A stretch of 64,000 nt of DNA from Lantana camara (lineage: Eukaryota > Streptophyta > Magnoliopsida > Lamiales > Verbenaceae): assembly GCA_037501455.1 (NCBI GenBank), contig CM074858.1:91920501-91984500 (forward strand). Direction: 5' to 3'. Numbering within the stretch: position 1 is the first letter of the stretch; every line of letters begins with the position of its first letter. A model generated the notes under the pieces. The model had not been told where the DNA came from. It did no database searches and worked only from the letters and a program-made list of their open reading frames with translations. The position numbers and the translations under genes are program-made. Of this stretch, positions 36,343-47,239 are shown piece after piece.

Positions 36343-36400
36343 CACACGTGTGGGTCACGTGCGTGACACGTGTCCTTCATGGACACGTGTGCATGTGCGT
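36343..36400 (+). promoter_or_regulatory. ACGTG (G-box/ABRE-like) cluster, Copia G U3
   Basis: CACACGTGTG, TCACGTGCGTG, GACACGTGTC and GGACACGTGT lie within 60 bp, about 340-390 bp upstream of the TATA box. ACGTG cores are bound by plant bZIP and bHLH factors, including abscisic-acid-response bZIPs. Repeated in the 3' LTR at 44235-44293. Confidence 0.7.
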
Positions 36401-36733
36401 GAATAATTATTTGGTGATTAAATAATTAATTTGTTAATTATTTAATAGACTTTGGTTTAATTTTGAATTAAAAAGAAAGTCTTATTTTGGAGAAAAATAA
36501 TCTAGTTAATTAATTATGAATTAATTAATTAGATAAAATAAGTTATTTATTTAAAATAAATAAAGTATAAAATTATCCAAAAATAGTTTGGATATTTTTC
36601 GCTCTCTTGAAAGTTGATTTGAATTTGAATTCAAAGTCAAAGTCAAATTACTTGATGATCAAGTAATAGGAGAGAGAGAGAGAGACCAAAATCCTAGCCC
36701 ATAAAGGACTAGGAATTTCGGCACTCCCCTCTC

Positions 36734-36741
36734 TATAAATA
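36734..36741 (+). promoter_or_regulatory. TATA box, Copia G
   Basis: TATAAATA in CTCTATAAATAGG context; a start site about 30 bases downstream (near 36770) is expected. The 3' LTR copy is at 44624-44631. Confidence 0.8.
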
Positions 36742-37131
36742 GGAGAACTCGAGCTCCTTAAGGAGCTAATTGACAATTCTTTTGGTTCATATGTTGAACA
36801 CCTTCCTTTCTCCAAGATCAAATAAACCCTAGGTTAAGCCTAAACACTAACTAGAGAACTAGCATCCTTACTAGTTAGTTTGTGATCAAGTTGGTGGACT
36901 ATCTCTAGAGAGCTTCAAGTTAGAAGTTTGAAGATTCGAACTTTACCAAGGAGAGGGGATCAAGCCGCGAGAAGAGTGTTCTTGGGTGGCTTGAAACGCT
37001 TCAAGAAAGAATAAAAGAAAAGTAAGTTTTCTATCTCTACGAATTTGGTTACACGATTGCGAGTCCAAGGTCCTTTTGTTGGGAATTTTTTTTTAAATTC
37101 CGCTGCTTTCTGATTCATATTTTCCAACAAG

Positions 37132-37144
37132 TGGTATCAGAGCC
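37132..37144 (+). other. Primer binding site of Copia G
   Basis: TGGTATCAGAGCC, matching initiator Met-tRNA, starts two bases after the LTR. Confidence 0.95.
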
Positions 37145-37419
37145 ACCTCGTTAATCGTGTTTCTGATTCATTTCAATTATACTGAATTTGGTAGAAATTC
37201 TTAGGCTTGATGCGATTGAGTATTTGTAATTGTTTTTTTAGAAAGCCTGAATTACGAAACTGTATTTTTTCCTGAAAGTTTCTGAAAATTGGTTTTTGCA
37301 AAATTTAAATTTTTGAAAACTATTTTAGATTTCAAACTGTATAAACTATTTTTGGATTTCTTGGATTGGTTTTGCTTTTGAACGAAAACAAGAAACAAAA
37401 CCCGGATTACGATGAACAC

Positions 37420-37665
37420 GCGAAACCCCGCGCCCGAAGGCGTCGCGCGCGCGGGCTTCGCGCGCCACCGCCTGCCTGGCCTAGGCGTGCGCAGGGTATC
37501 TGCCCAGCACCCTCCTGCAACAGCGCGGGAGGCCCTTCCGGGCGCGCCCAGCCCAGGGCGGCCGAGACTGGCCGCCCATCGCCCGCCCGCACTGGCCGAG
37601 AGGGCCGCGCGCATCAGCTCGTGGCGTGCGCGCGAGACGCGTGAAGCCCTTTTGCGTACGGGCCC
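37420..37665 (+). other. GC-rich, CpG-dense block in Copia G leader
   Basis: About 245 bases, by eye above 70% GC, with many CG dinucleotides (GCGCGCGCGGGC, GGGCGCGCCCAGCCC), in a window that is otherwise AT-rich. It has internal complementarity (GGCGGCC/GGCCGCC, GGGCGCGCCC). Frames open across it on both strands, which is expected of GC-rich DNA lacking stop codons, so they are not called as genes. Confidence 0.8.
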
Positions 37666-38626
37666 CGTTTTCTCTGTCGCAATCCGACGTTTCGTGTTTC
37701 GTGCAATGTTGTCCCAATTTTATTTTAATTTTTAAAATTTTATTTTTGAATATTTATTCTAATTTTTGAATAAAACTTAAAACGGAAATTTTAATTTATT
37801 GGCTAAATTTAAATTCTCGCAAAAGCATGTTAGGTGATCATGGGTTTAGACTTATTTATGGTTTTAATTTATGCACATGGATGGTTTAAATTGGGGTTGG
37901 AGCCGTATAGTTGCGTTTTTCAATTGAGGTTGGAGCCTCACTTATGTGCGTACTTTATGTGATTTATTATGTGGCTTTCCATATTACTGTTTTTGAGGCC
38001 GGGGTATGCCCCGTGTAATTGTCTAAGGCCAATATGAAGATTGAGCCTTATTACTTTATGTTTTTTTCTTTTTATTGTAATTTGAGAGTAGAGATAGGTG
38101 GTGAGGTTTTATTTTCATTTTGGAGACAATGCACCCATGGAGTAAGATGGACCACATTCAAGTAACAAGGAGACCATAAGTGAAGACCCCTCAAAATGTT
38201 AGGGAGGGGAATCTCAATTTTTAAATGTAATAGATATAGGGCTCGTATTTTGTTACCGCTTTCCCTTATGTGATTTAAACTGTTTATGTGGCATGTATGT
38301 TAGAACTTGTGATTGTGGAGTGGCTCCCAAATATCACACATAAGATAGGTAGAACCCATGATCATTACATGTTAGTATCATGCTAGGACATGTTATCTGT
38401 TTATGTGCTTGTTTGAAATGCATTTAAGTGTACTTGCATTAATCAAGACTAATAAAATTGGATAACATATATGTTGGTGAGGTCGAACAGGACAACTCTC
38501 CGGTTGATTCGAAAATTCCCATTAAATATTAAGCTAATTTTGAACAAATAGGTGTTTAATTCGAGATGCAAATTTTGAATTAAATTCCTAGCATTCCATC
38601 AATAGGTTTTAAGTTTAGTAAGTGAA

Positions 38627-38661
38627 GCTAGTTATTGTCCGCGAGTAGTGGGATAGCTAGT
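38627..38661 (+). ncRNA. Leader stem-loop 1 (repeated loop)
   Basis: Stem GCTAGTTAT/ATAGCTAGT (9 pairs, two G-U), loop TGTCCGCGAGTAGTGGG (17 nt). Part of the Copia G leader RNA; structure predicted from the sequence. Confidence 0.65.
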
Positions 38662-38726
38662 GGAGCTTATTAGTTCTTAGTTACCTAATTGATCATTTTA
38701 AAATGATCAATATTTCATGGTCAATT

Positions 38727-38769
38727 TTAGCAAGGGCGATGTCCGAGAGTCGTGGCTCGTTCGAACTAA
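38727..38769 (+). ncRNA. Leader stem-loop 2 (repeated loop)
   Basis: Inner stem GGGCGA/TCGTTC (two G-U), an internal loop, then TTAG/CTAA. Loop TGTCCGAGAGTCGTGGC (38740-38756). Confidence 0.6.
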
Positions 38770-38818
38770 GTTTTGATCATGATCTTATGATTGATGGGTC
38801 TAGCTTAACGCCTAAGTA

Positions 38819-38852
38819 AATATGGATGTCGCACGAGTCGTGGGTCCATATT
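38819..38852 (+). ncRNA. Leader stem-loop 3 (repeated loop)
   Basis: Perfect 8-bp stem AATATGGA/TCCATATT, loop TGTCGCACGAGTCGTGGG (38827-38844). Confidence 0.7.
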
Positions 38853-38930
38853 GAAAGATAGGTGATGCAAAAATAATTACTAGGAGTTCTAAAGGTGTTA
38901 AAATTGGTAAGTTGTACCTACCTAGGGTTC

Positions 38931-38967
38931 TTACTTAGAATGTCCGCGAGTCGTGGGTTCGAGGTAA
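38931..38967 (+). ncRNA. Leader stem-loop 4 (repeated loop)
   Basis: Stem TTACTTAGAA/TTCGAGGTAA (eight Watson-Crick pairs, one G-U, one mismatch), loop TGTCCGCGAGTCGTGGG (38941-38957). It ends about 200 bases before the gag ATG. Confidence 0.65.
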
Positions 38968-39163
38968 AATGCCTAGGATATTAGTACCCTTTGGGAAACG
39001 TGTTCCTCTTAGATCTTTGGGAATTCTAGATCTTTGAAAACAGTGGGAGCTACATTAGATTAAAGACCTTATCTTTTTTATATCGTTATAATTCAGCAAG
39101 CTCACTTAGTTCTCTGTTTTACCATTTAGGTCGTAGATTCTGTGATTCTCTACGTGTTTTGCA

Positions 39164-40000
39164 ATGGCAACCAAAAACCCTCTTGTATCGATCCTCGAGG
39201 CAAACAAGTTGACTGGTCCCAACTATTCTGATTGGCTGAGGAATCTAAAAATCATTTTAGATTCTGAGAAGAGAACTTATGTTCTCTTCGAAGGGGAGCC
39301 TAGTCCCGAAGGGGAGGCCTCCACTCGGGCCGAGCGGGACGCGATTCAGAAGTGGAAGGATGATAATCTCCAAGCCCATTGCCTTATGTTGGCTAACATA
39401 TCTCCAGACTTGAAAAGGCAACATGAGGCCACGGAATTCGCTTGGGAGATTTATGACCACTTAGAGCAACTTTACCGCCCTCATGAACGTGTTACAAGGT
39501 ATAACACTTCAAAGGAATTGTTCCACTTGAGAATGAGGGAAGGTTCAAGTGTCCATGAATATGGACTCAAGTTTCTCGCCCTTACTGAGAAACTTGCTTC
39601 CATGGACATGGCACTGAAAGATGAGCTTTAAGTGGATTTGTTGCTAGCTTCGCTCCCACCATCATTCAACCCTTTTGTCCTTAACTTCAATATGAATCAT
39701 GCTGGTGCTACTGTAGCTGAGCTGATTAGTTAGCTTGTGACTGCTGAAAGCACGATCAAGAAGGACAATAAGGTTTTGATGGTGAATGCTCCATCTTCCT
39801 CTTCTGGGACTTCTAAAGGTAAGGGCAAGAAAGCCCAAAAGTAGAAGAAGAAACCCCTTAGGCCCACTGGTGGCATTTCGAAAGGGAAGGCCCAAAAGAA
39901 AAAGCGTGATCAGAAAGAGGATGTTTGCTTCCATTGTGGCAAAGCGGGACATTGGAAGAGAAACTGCCCAGAGTACAAGGCTACTCTAAAGAAAGGTATC
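39164..40000 (+). pseudogene. gag: Copia G gag with three nonsense codons
   Basis: The ATG at 39164 opens MATKNPLVSILEANKLTGPN, a Copia gag start (UBN2-like: YSDWLRNLKIILD, then LEQLYRPHERVTRYNTSKEL and SSVHEYGLKFLALTEKL). In-frame stops occur at 39629 (TAA), 39731 (TAG) and 39842 (TAG). After the last, the frame stays open through the zinc knuckle CFHCGKAGHWKRNC (intact CX2CX4HX4C) into pol, because Copia elements use one frame for gag and pol. The stops are confined to gag, so capsid production is lost while pol is nearly intact. Confidence 0.93.
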
Positions 40001-43000
40001 TTTCGCGTTGAAATAAATCTTTCTATTAATTCTAGTTCTTGGGTACTTGATACCGGTTGTGGAACTCATATCTGTAATGATGTACAGATGCTAAGTGAAG
40101 TCCAACAACTCAAAGAAGGAGAATGTGTCTTGAAGATCGGCTATGGCTCAAACGTTGAAGCTCGAGCTTTAGGCACAATTAGATTAGATTTAGGTAGTTT
40201 TGAGTTAGTCTTAAATAAAGTCCTTTATGTACCGAGCATTATTCGTAATATAATTTTTGTTCCAATTTTAGATTGTGAAGGTTATGAAACTTATATTAAG
40301 AATGGTAAATACTTTATCAAACGGAACAACTCTTCCGTTCACATCGGTACTCTAAATAATGGACTTTATCTAACTCAAAATATCAATATTATGAATATAC
40401 AACGAGAAACGAAGCGTAAGAGAGATGACAAAGTTTCAGCTACCTTATGGTACGCTAGATTAGGACACATTTCCAAGAACAGAATTAGCAAGATAAACAC
40501 TTTAGGATCATTCTCTAAAAATGATCTTAAGGAGTTAACTTCTTGCGAATCCTGTCTCAAAGGAAAAATGTCCAAAATTCCTTTTAAAGGAACTGTGGAA
40601 CGTGCCACTAAGGTTTTGGATTTGATCCATACTGATGTTTGTGGACCGCTTAGTGTAAGCACTAGAAACAATCATCAGTATTTCATAACCTTTACTGATG
40701 ACTTTAGTCGGTATGGTTATATATACTTAATGAAGTATAAATCTGAAGCTTTTGAGAAATTCTTAGAATTTCAAAAGGAGGTTGAGAACCAAACTGGTCA
40801 CAAGATCAAAGCACTTCGATCTGATCGAGGAGGCGAGTATCTTAGTGAAGAATTCCTTAATCATCTCAAAGATAATGGGATTATCTCTCAGTGGACTTCT
40901 CCGGGAACTCCTCAGCTTAATGGATTTTCTGAGAGAAGGAATCGAACCTTACTTGATATGGTTCGTTCCATGATGAGTTTCACTGACTTACCACCTTCTT
41001 TCTGGGGTTATGCCCTAGACAGTGCAGCAAAGATTTTGAATCTAGTTCCCTCTAAGTCAGTCCCGAAAACGCCCTATGAAATGTGGCATGGTAAAATCCC
41101 TAGCTATTCTTACTTAAGAATTTGGGGTTGTCGTACTTACGTGAAGAGGACAGTGGGAGATAAGTTAGAATCTCGTTCTAACTTATGCTACTTTGTAGGT
41201 TATCCGAAGGAATCCATAGGATATTGCTTCTATGATCAATCTGAACAAAAGGTGTTTGTTTCCAGAAATGCCACTTTTCTTGAGGAACCATTCCTTAAAG
41301 AAAAGAAAGGTAAGATCATAGAATTAGAGGAAGTACAAAGTGACCCCACGCCACCCACTGAAGAAACGTCCCCTACTGATCAACCACAACCAATCACAAA
41401 TTTCGATACACACAAAAATCCTCCTCTGAGGCGTTCTGAACGCACTCCTAGACAGCCGGAGAGATGGTATGGATTCTTCCATGAAATCTCTCAAAAGGAT
41501 AATGATCCTTTAACATATGAGGAGGCACTTTCAGATTCTGACTCTGAACAGTGGATAGAAGCCATGAAATCCGAAATGGACTCCATGAACTCCAACCAAG
41601 TTTGGACCTTGGTAGATTTGCCTTATGGGGTCAAATCCATAGGTTGCAAATGGATCTTTAAGATAAAGCTTGGAGTTGATGGAAGCATTGCAGCCTACAA
41701 AGCAAGACTGGTTGCAAAAGGATTCACTCAAAGACCCGGTGTGGACTTTGATGAAACTTTTTCTCCAGTTGCAATGCAAAAGTGTATTCGGATCATGCTT
41801 GCCATTGCTGCATATTATGACTATGAGATATGGCAAATGGATGTGAAAACTGCCTTTCTCAATGGTGACATTGACAAAGACATTTATATGGAGCAACCCA
41901 TAGGTTTCACATTCAGTGGGAGTGAGCAAAAGGTTTGCAAACTCCAAAGATCAATCTATGGATTGAAACAGGCTTTTAGGAATTGGAACATTCGATTTGA
42001 TGAATCAGTCAAAGCGTTTGGCTTCATTCAAATTTCAGATGAGTCCTGTGTGTATAGAAAGGAATTGGAGACCTCAGTGCAATTCTTAGTACTTTATGTT
42101 GATGACATCCTTCTTATTAGGAATTCGAAGGATGACATGAAAGTAACTATGTTATGGTTATCGAACCAATTCGAGATGAAAGATCTTGGTGATGCGTCCT
42201 ATATCCTTGGAATTAAAATCTATAGAGATAGATCTAGAAGGTTAATAGGACTATCACAGTCGATGTACATTGACAAAGTATTGAAGAGATTCAATATGGA
42301 GTCAGCAAAGGTTAAGAACCTTCCTATGAGTGTAGGAACATGTCTTTCAAAGAAGATGTGTCCTAAGACTAACCTTGAGAAGGAAAGAATGACTCATACA
42401 CCTTATGCATCAGCAATAGGTAGCATAATATATGCAATGTTGTGTACTCGACCGGATGTGGCTTATGCACTTAGTGTAACAAGTCGTTTCCAATCTGACC
42501 CTGGAGATGCTCACTGGGCTGCCGTGAAGAATATTCTTAAGTACTTGAAAAGTACTAAAGATTTATTCTTAGTTTACGGAGGTCAGAAAGATCTTACTGT
42601 CGAAGGATACTGCGATGCAAGCTTTGCATCTGACTTAGATGATTTTAAGTCAATGTCAGGATACATTTTCTGCCTAAACGGCGGAGCAGTGAGTTGGAAG
42701 AGTTCCAAGCAAACAACCACTGCAGATTCGACCACTGAGGCCGAATACTTAGCTGCAAATGATGCAGCTAAGGAAGGTGTTTGGATTAGAAACTTCATTC
42801 AAGAATTGAATGTTGTTCCTAGCATGAAAGACCCCATTTCTGTGTTTTGTGACAACACTGGGGCGGTTGCTCAAGCAAGAGAACCAAGATCTCACCAACG
42901 GACCAAGCACATTATGAGGAAGTATCACCTAATCCGTGATATTATCAAAAGAGGAGATGTGCAAATTGAGAGGTCACATCAGCAGAGAACGTGCCAGATC

Positions 43001-43066
43001 CACTTACTAAACCCCTTAGTCGAGAAGCTTTCCAAGGTCATCTTCAGAAGATGGGACTTAGAGTAG
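40001..43066 (+). pseudogene. pol: Copia G pol: protease-integrase-RT-RNase H
   Basis: Same frame as gag. Protease site WVLDTGCGTHICND at about 40040. GAG-pre-integrase YARLGHISKNRI. The integrase core has HTDVCGPL, LRSDRGGEY and NGFSERRNRTLLD, so the three acidic residues are kept. RT has YKARLVAKGFTQRPGVDF, WQMDVKTAFLNGDI and the catalytic LYVDDILL. RNase H has EGYCDASFASD and TTEAEYLAANDAAKEGVW. About 1000 codons are open. A single-base loss near 42973 shifts the last 30 codons (RSHQQRTCQIH in place of the usual end), giving a TAG at 43064-43066. The domains themselves look complete. Confidence 0.95.
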
Positions 43067-45019
43067 CTTTAGCCCTAGAAAGTCGATTGTATATCCACTT
43101 TGTGCTTTTCCTCATTGTAATCACATACAATCTTTGAATGAAATAACGAATTGAGGCAACACTTCTTTATATGCTCTTGTTTGGTATGCGTTTACTTTAG
43201 CTGTGCATGTATGAGAACTCCCCTAATCCTGATGACTTTAGGACTCTACCATTTAGGTGAAATGGTTCATGAAACGAGCCCTATATCACATAAGTCATGA
43301 TTAGTAAAATACTCCAAGCCGATGAGTCCTACAGACAGTGGGAGTGTCAACCTGACTCCTCTAAGGCTTACTTGTGGGATCACGCCCTTAAGAAGGACCA
43401 CCTTGTTTTAAGGAGGTGCAAAGTGTATAGTTGATACGTGCGTGATACATGAGGGTGCTTACTTTAATAAGTAAGTCCACTGAGGTGCCCCGTGTGAGAA
43501 CATTCCTAAATGGGAAAGGAAGTTTCTATTTCAGGAAACGGAAACTTCCAGATTAGGAAATATCTCACGAGTCATTGATGTGATTAATTGATCCTTAAGA
43601 CTTGAGGTTCCTTGTCACTTTAGGTTCCTTGTCACTTTATGAGTTAACTCTGTAGTCTTAGGTATAAGCTTTAAAGGGTGTCGCCTTAGACAACTGATTC
43701 AAGGCTTACGCTGGGGCTGCACAAGTGATTCATGAAAGTGAATGAGAATCAAGAAAGGACCTACACTTGCATTTGCAAGGTGATCTCTTATTGTGTAAGT
43801 CATTCACATGCCATATGGAGTCCTTGGCCAAGGCAGTAGATCAAGACATCAAGAAAAGGGTTTCTTGGATTGAGATCAAATGGATATGAAATGCACTTAG
43901 CTTTAAGACCGGATTATTAGGGTTCTGATTATTCCCTTGCCCTAGATCTTGGTTGAGAGATAGTAAGTAGGAGGATTGTATTTCAAATGAATCAATGACT
44001 TAAAGGTTCTGTCGAATCCGAACATTCCAATTCAGCTAGGGTTAAACACCTGTTGCTAGACTATGGTCGTTTAATCTGTGGACTGATTAATTAATTAGTG
44101 AATTAATTAATTAGGGTAACTGCTAATTGAATTGAGAACCTAGAGGGTCACACACAACAACTTGGTTACATGAGTTTAGGCTTTAAAATGATTAAACGAG
44201 TTAATCGGGCCAAAGGGTTCCACACATGTGAAATCACACGTGTGGGTCACGTGCGTGACACGTGTCCTTCATGGACACGTGTGCATGTGCGTGAATAATT
44301 ATTTGGTGATTAAATAATTAATTTGTTAATTATTTAATAGACTTTGGTTTAATTTTGAATTAAAAAGAAAGTCTTATTTTGGAGAAAAATAATCTAGTTA
44401 ATTAATTATGAATTAATTAATTAGATAAAATAAGTTATTTATTTAAAATAAATAAAGTATAAAATTATCCAAAAATAGTTTGGATATTTTTCGCTCTCTT
44501 GAAAGTTGATTTGAATTTGAATTCAAAGTCAAAGTCAAATTACATGATGATCAAGTAATAGGAGAGAGAGAGAGACCAAAATCCTAGCCCATAAAGGACT
44601 AGGAATTTCGGCACTCCCCTCTCTATAAATAGGAGAGCTTGAGCTCCTTCAGGAGCTAATTGGCAATTCTTTTGGTTCATGTGTTGAACACCTTCCTTTC
44701 TCCAAGATCAAATAAACCCTAGGTTAAGCCTAAACACTAACTAGAGAACTAGCATCCTTACTAGTTAGATTGTGATCAAGTTGATGGACTATCTATAGAG
44801 AGCTTCAAGTTAGAAGTTTGAAGATTCGAGCTTTACCAAGGAGAGGGGATCAAGCCGCGAGAAGAGCTTTCTTGGGTGGCTTGAAACGATTCAAGAAAGA
44901 ATAAAAGAAAAGTAAGTTTTCTATCTCTACGAATTTGGTTACACGATTGTGAGTCCAAGGTCCTTTTGTTGGGAATTTTTTTTTAAATTCCGCTGCTTTC
45001 TGATTCGTATTTTCCAACA
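43067..45019 (+). mobile_element. 3' LTR of Copia G
   Basis: It matches the 5' LTR from CCCTAGAAAG (43073) to TTTTCCAACA (45019). The first dozen bases do not match TGTTAGGAATAGTG, so the exact start is uncertain and the polypurine tract is not recognisable. A 17-bp tandem duplication (43605-43621, 43622-43638) is absent from the 5' LTR. TATA box 44624-44631. Confidence 0.93.
44235..44293 (+). promoter_or_regulatory. ACGTG cluster, Copia G 3' LTR
   Basis: Same four ACGTG elements as at 36343-36400, unchanged by eye. From a 3' LTR such elements could drive outward transcription into element B. Confidence 0.65.
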
Positions 45020-45024
45020 TCCAT
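45020..45024. repeat. Target-site duplication of Copia G, right (TCCAT)
   Basis: Direct repeat of 35178-35182. Confidence 0.96.
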
Positions 45025-45366
45025 TCCACCAGAAATGCCTTTTAAGAGCATGATACATCTTAGTCCCTCCTGGATGTATTGTATATCGAGTCTTATGAGC
45101 CTCATCTAATATCTCCTTCCGAATTGTAGGAGGCACGCAGATTCATCCGTTATATCTCAAGATACCGTGTTCATCTATCGTGAACTTAGTCTCAATATCT
45201 TTTTCTTTAGAATTGAGACACTTCTTAATCCATTCATCCTGCGCCTAGGCTTCATTAAGCTTTTCCTTCAATGGCGAGGATATCACTATATTAGGTAATT
45301 AGGATTTTGGGATGACAGTTACGGGTTCACTCTTCCCGTATAATGCTGCCAGACTAGACTATCGGC
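45025..45366 (-). pseudogene. pol: Element B integrase zinc-finger start
   Basis: On the minus strand, RKEILDEAHKTRYTIHPGGT then KMYHALKRHFWWNG is the first half of the HHCC zinc site. It is cut there by Copia G; the second half (CLTC) resumes at 35182. The linker from RNase H (45366-45140) is broken. Confidence 0.88.
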
Positions 45367-46939
45367 TTAAGGCATCTGCACTACATTGGCTTTTCCTGGA
45401 TGGTATTGTATCACACAGTTGTAATCTTCTAAGAATTCCATCCATCTCCTTTGTCTCATATTCAACTCCTTTTGAGTGAATAGGTATATCAGGCTCTTAT
45501 GGTCAGTGAAAACTTCAAAGGTTACCCCATATAAGTAATGTCTCCACTTGGCCAGGGCAAATACAATTGCCGCTAACTCTAGATCGTGCATTGGGTAATT
45601 CTCTTCATAAGGTTTGAGCTTTCTTGATGCATAGGCTATGACCTTGCCATTCGGTATTAGGATGCACCCTAATCCCTCCATGGATGCATCCGTATAGACC
45701 ACGTAGCCTTCTTTCCCTTCAGGTAAAGCTAATACTGGAGCAGACGTTAACCTTTGCTTTAATTCTTGAAAACATTGTTCACATTTATTTGTCCATTCAA
45801 ACTTACCTTCCTTCTTTGTTAGTTGAGTAAGAGGCGCAACTATCTTCGAGAAATCTTTCACAAACCTCATATAATAGCCGACAAGTCCTAGAAAACTTCT
45901 TACTTCAGATGGATTCTTTGGTGTCTGCCAGTTTATCACTGTTTCAACTTTTGAAGGATCTACTTCTATCCCGGAATCGGATATTATGTGCCCAAGAAAA
46001 TTCACCCTTTCCAACCAAAATTTGCACTTACTGAATTTCACATATAGCTTATGTTTTCTTAAAGTACTCAGCACTATATGGGGATGTTCGACATGAACTT
46101 CAGGAGTCTTTGAAAACACCAAAATGTCATCAATGAAGATAATCACAAACTGATCTAAATATGGTCGGAATATCCTATGCATTAGATCCATAAATGCAGC
46201 TGGAGCATTCATCAGTCCAAAAGGCATTACTACAAACTCAAAATGACCATATCGGGTATTAAAAGCAGTTTTCGGAGTATCTTCCTTTCTGATCCTTAGT
46301 TAGTAATACCCTTGCCTTAAATCCAACTTAGAATACACTCAGGATCCTTAAAGAATATCAATTAACTCTTCGATGTGGGGGAGAGGGTATTTATTCTTAA
46401 TGGTCATACGATTAAGTTCTCAGTAATCGATACACAATTGCAGTGATCCATCCTTCTTTTTGACAAATAACACAGGTGCTCCCCATGGAGATGTGCTAAG
46501 ACGGATATATCCTAATTCTAGCAATTTGTCAAGTTACTTTCTTAATTCTTGAAGCTCGGCTGGAGCCATTTGGTACGGTGTTTTGGAAAATGGCTCAGCT
46601 CCAGTGACCAAGTCAATTACAAATTCTAGTTCTCGATTAGAAGGTAGAATTCAGATACTCGGGGAATACATCAGTAAACTCTTTTACTACCTCTACCTCC
46701 TCAATCTTAAGCTGGTCCTTGGACCTGTTCAGGAGATAGGCAACAAATCCAGTGGCTCCTTTATCAACTAACTTCTTAGCCTCTGCTGCGGTAATCAGTG
46801 ATACTGACTTCATTCCTTTGTTCGATTCAGAGTTATCACCTTCTCCTGAGGTGACTTCTTTCTTAAAACAATCCAACTTGGCATGGTATTTACAAAGCCA
46901 ATCTCTTCCTAGAATAATTCCGTATCTTGATATCGGCAA
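45367..46939 (-). pseudogene. pol: Element B RT and RNase H
   Basis: On the minus strand: a protease-RT linker (46939-46637, YGIILGRDWLCKYHAKLDC and GATGFVAYLLNRSKDQ), an RT front with several stops (46600-46230), then an open 286-codon stretch (46227-45367) with [43 protein letters not shown], the RNase H motifs [13 protein letters not shown] and [11 protein letters not shown], and YHPGKANVV at the end. Catalytic Asp residues of RT and RNase H are kept in the open part. Confidence 0.92.
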
Positions 46940-47231
46940 TTCTATAAGATCTACTGGGTAGTATTAGGTACCAATCTGTATAGGGAGTGTTTATATCCTC
47001 TATCCATTGTAAGGCAAGTTCCCAAAGGATAACTTACTTTGAGCACATATGGTAATGATTCAAGTGGAAAATGGAAATGCACACATAATTGGGATGCAAT
47101 GAATGAATGAATGGCTCTAGGATCATATAGGCAGTAACTGGCTTGTTTAGAATGTGTAACGTACCTTCAGCGACCTTGGTTAGATCTGGGTCTTCATCGC
47201 CTTCCACTGCATAAGCTCGCCCCTTTACCAC
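46940..47231 (-). pseudogene. pol: Element B protease, degenerate
   Basis: On the minus strand VKGRAYAVEGDEDPDLTKVA leads into TLHILNKPVTAYMILEPFIH, where the protease active-site Asp-Ser/Pro-Gly should be. It is not recognisable after the frame damage. Compare element A, where [19 protein letters not shown] precedes the same site. Confidence 0.75.
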
Positions 47232-47239
47232 TACCTTCC

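Larger units (their letters stand above)
35183..37129 (+). mobile_element. 5' LTR of Copia G
   Basis: 1947 bp, TGTTAGGAATAGTG to TTTTCCAACA. U3 holds a cluster of ACGTG elements (36343-36400) and a clear TATA box (36734-36741). R/U5 then runs through to the AGTGGTATCAGAGCC primer site. Confidence 0.95.
37145..39163 (+). other. Long structured leader of Copia G
   Basis: About 2 kb without a convincing gene separates the primer site from the gag ATG. It holds a GC-rich block (37420-37665), two GGTTGGAGCC repeats (37895-37945), and four same-loop stem-loops (38627-38967). Short reading frames occur but have no family resemblance; upstream ATGs would hinder cap-dependent scanning unless spliced or bypassed. 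Confidence 0.7.
35183..45019 (+). mobile_element. Ty1/Copia element G
   Basis: A 9.8-kb element: 5' LTR 35183-37129, primer site 37132-37144, an unusually long leader (about 2.0 kb), one gag-pol frame 39164-43066, and 3' LTR to 45019. The domain order protease, integrase, RT, RNase H is the Copia order. It is inserted, in opposite orientation, in the integrase zinc finger of element B with duplication TCCAT. The LTRs differ by a few percent by eye, so it is among the youngest insertions here. I do not assign a lineage; 1.95-kb LTRs are long for Copia. Confidence 0.95.

Noticed and set aside
37252..37735. Overlapping reading frames on both strands across the GC-rich Copia leader block
   Set aside because: Long open frames are expected in GC-rich DNA, they overlap on both strands, and none resembles a known protein.
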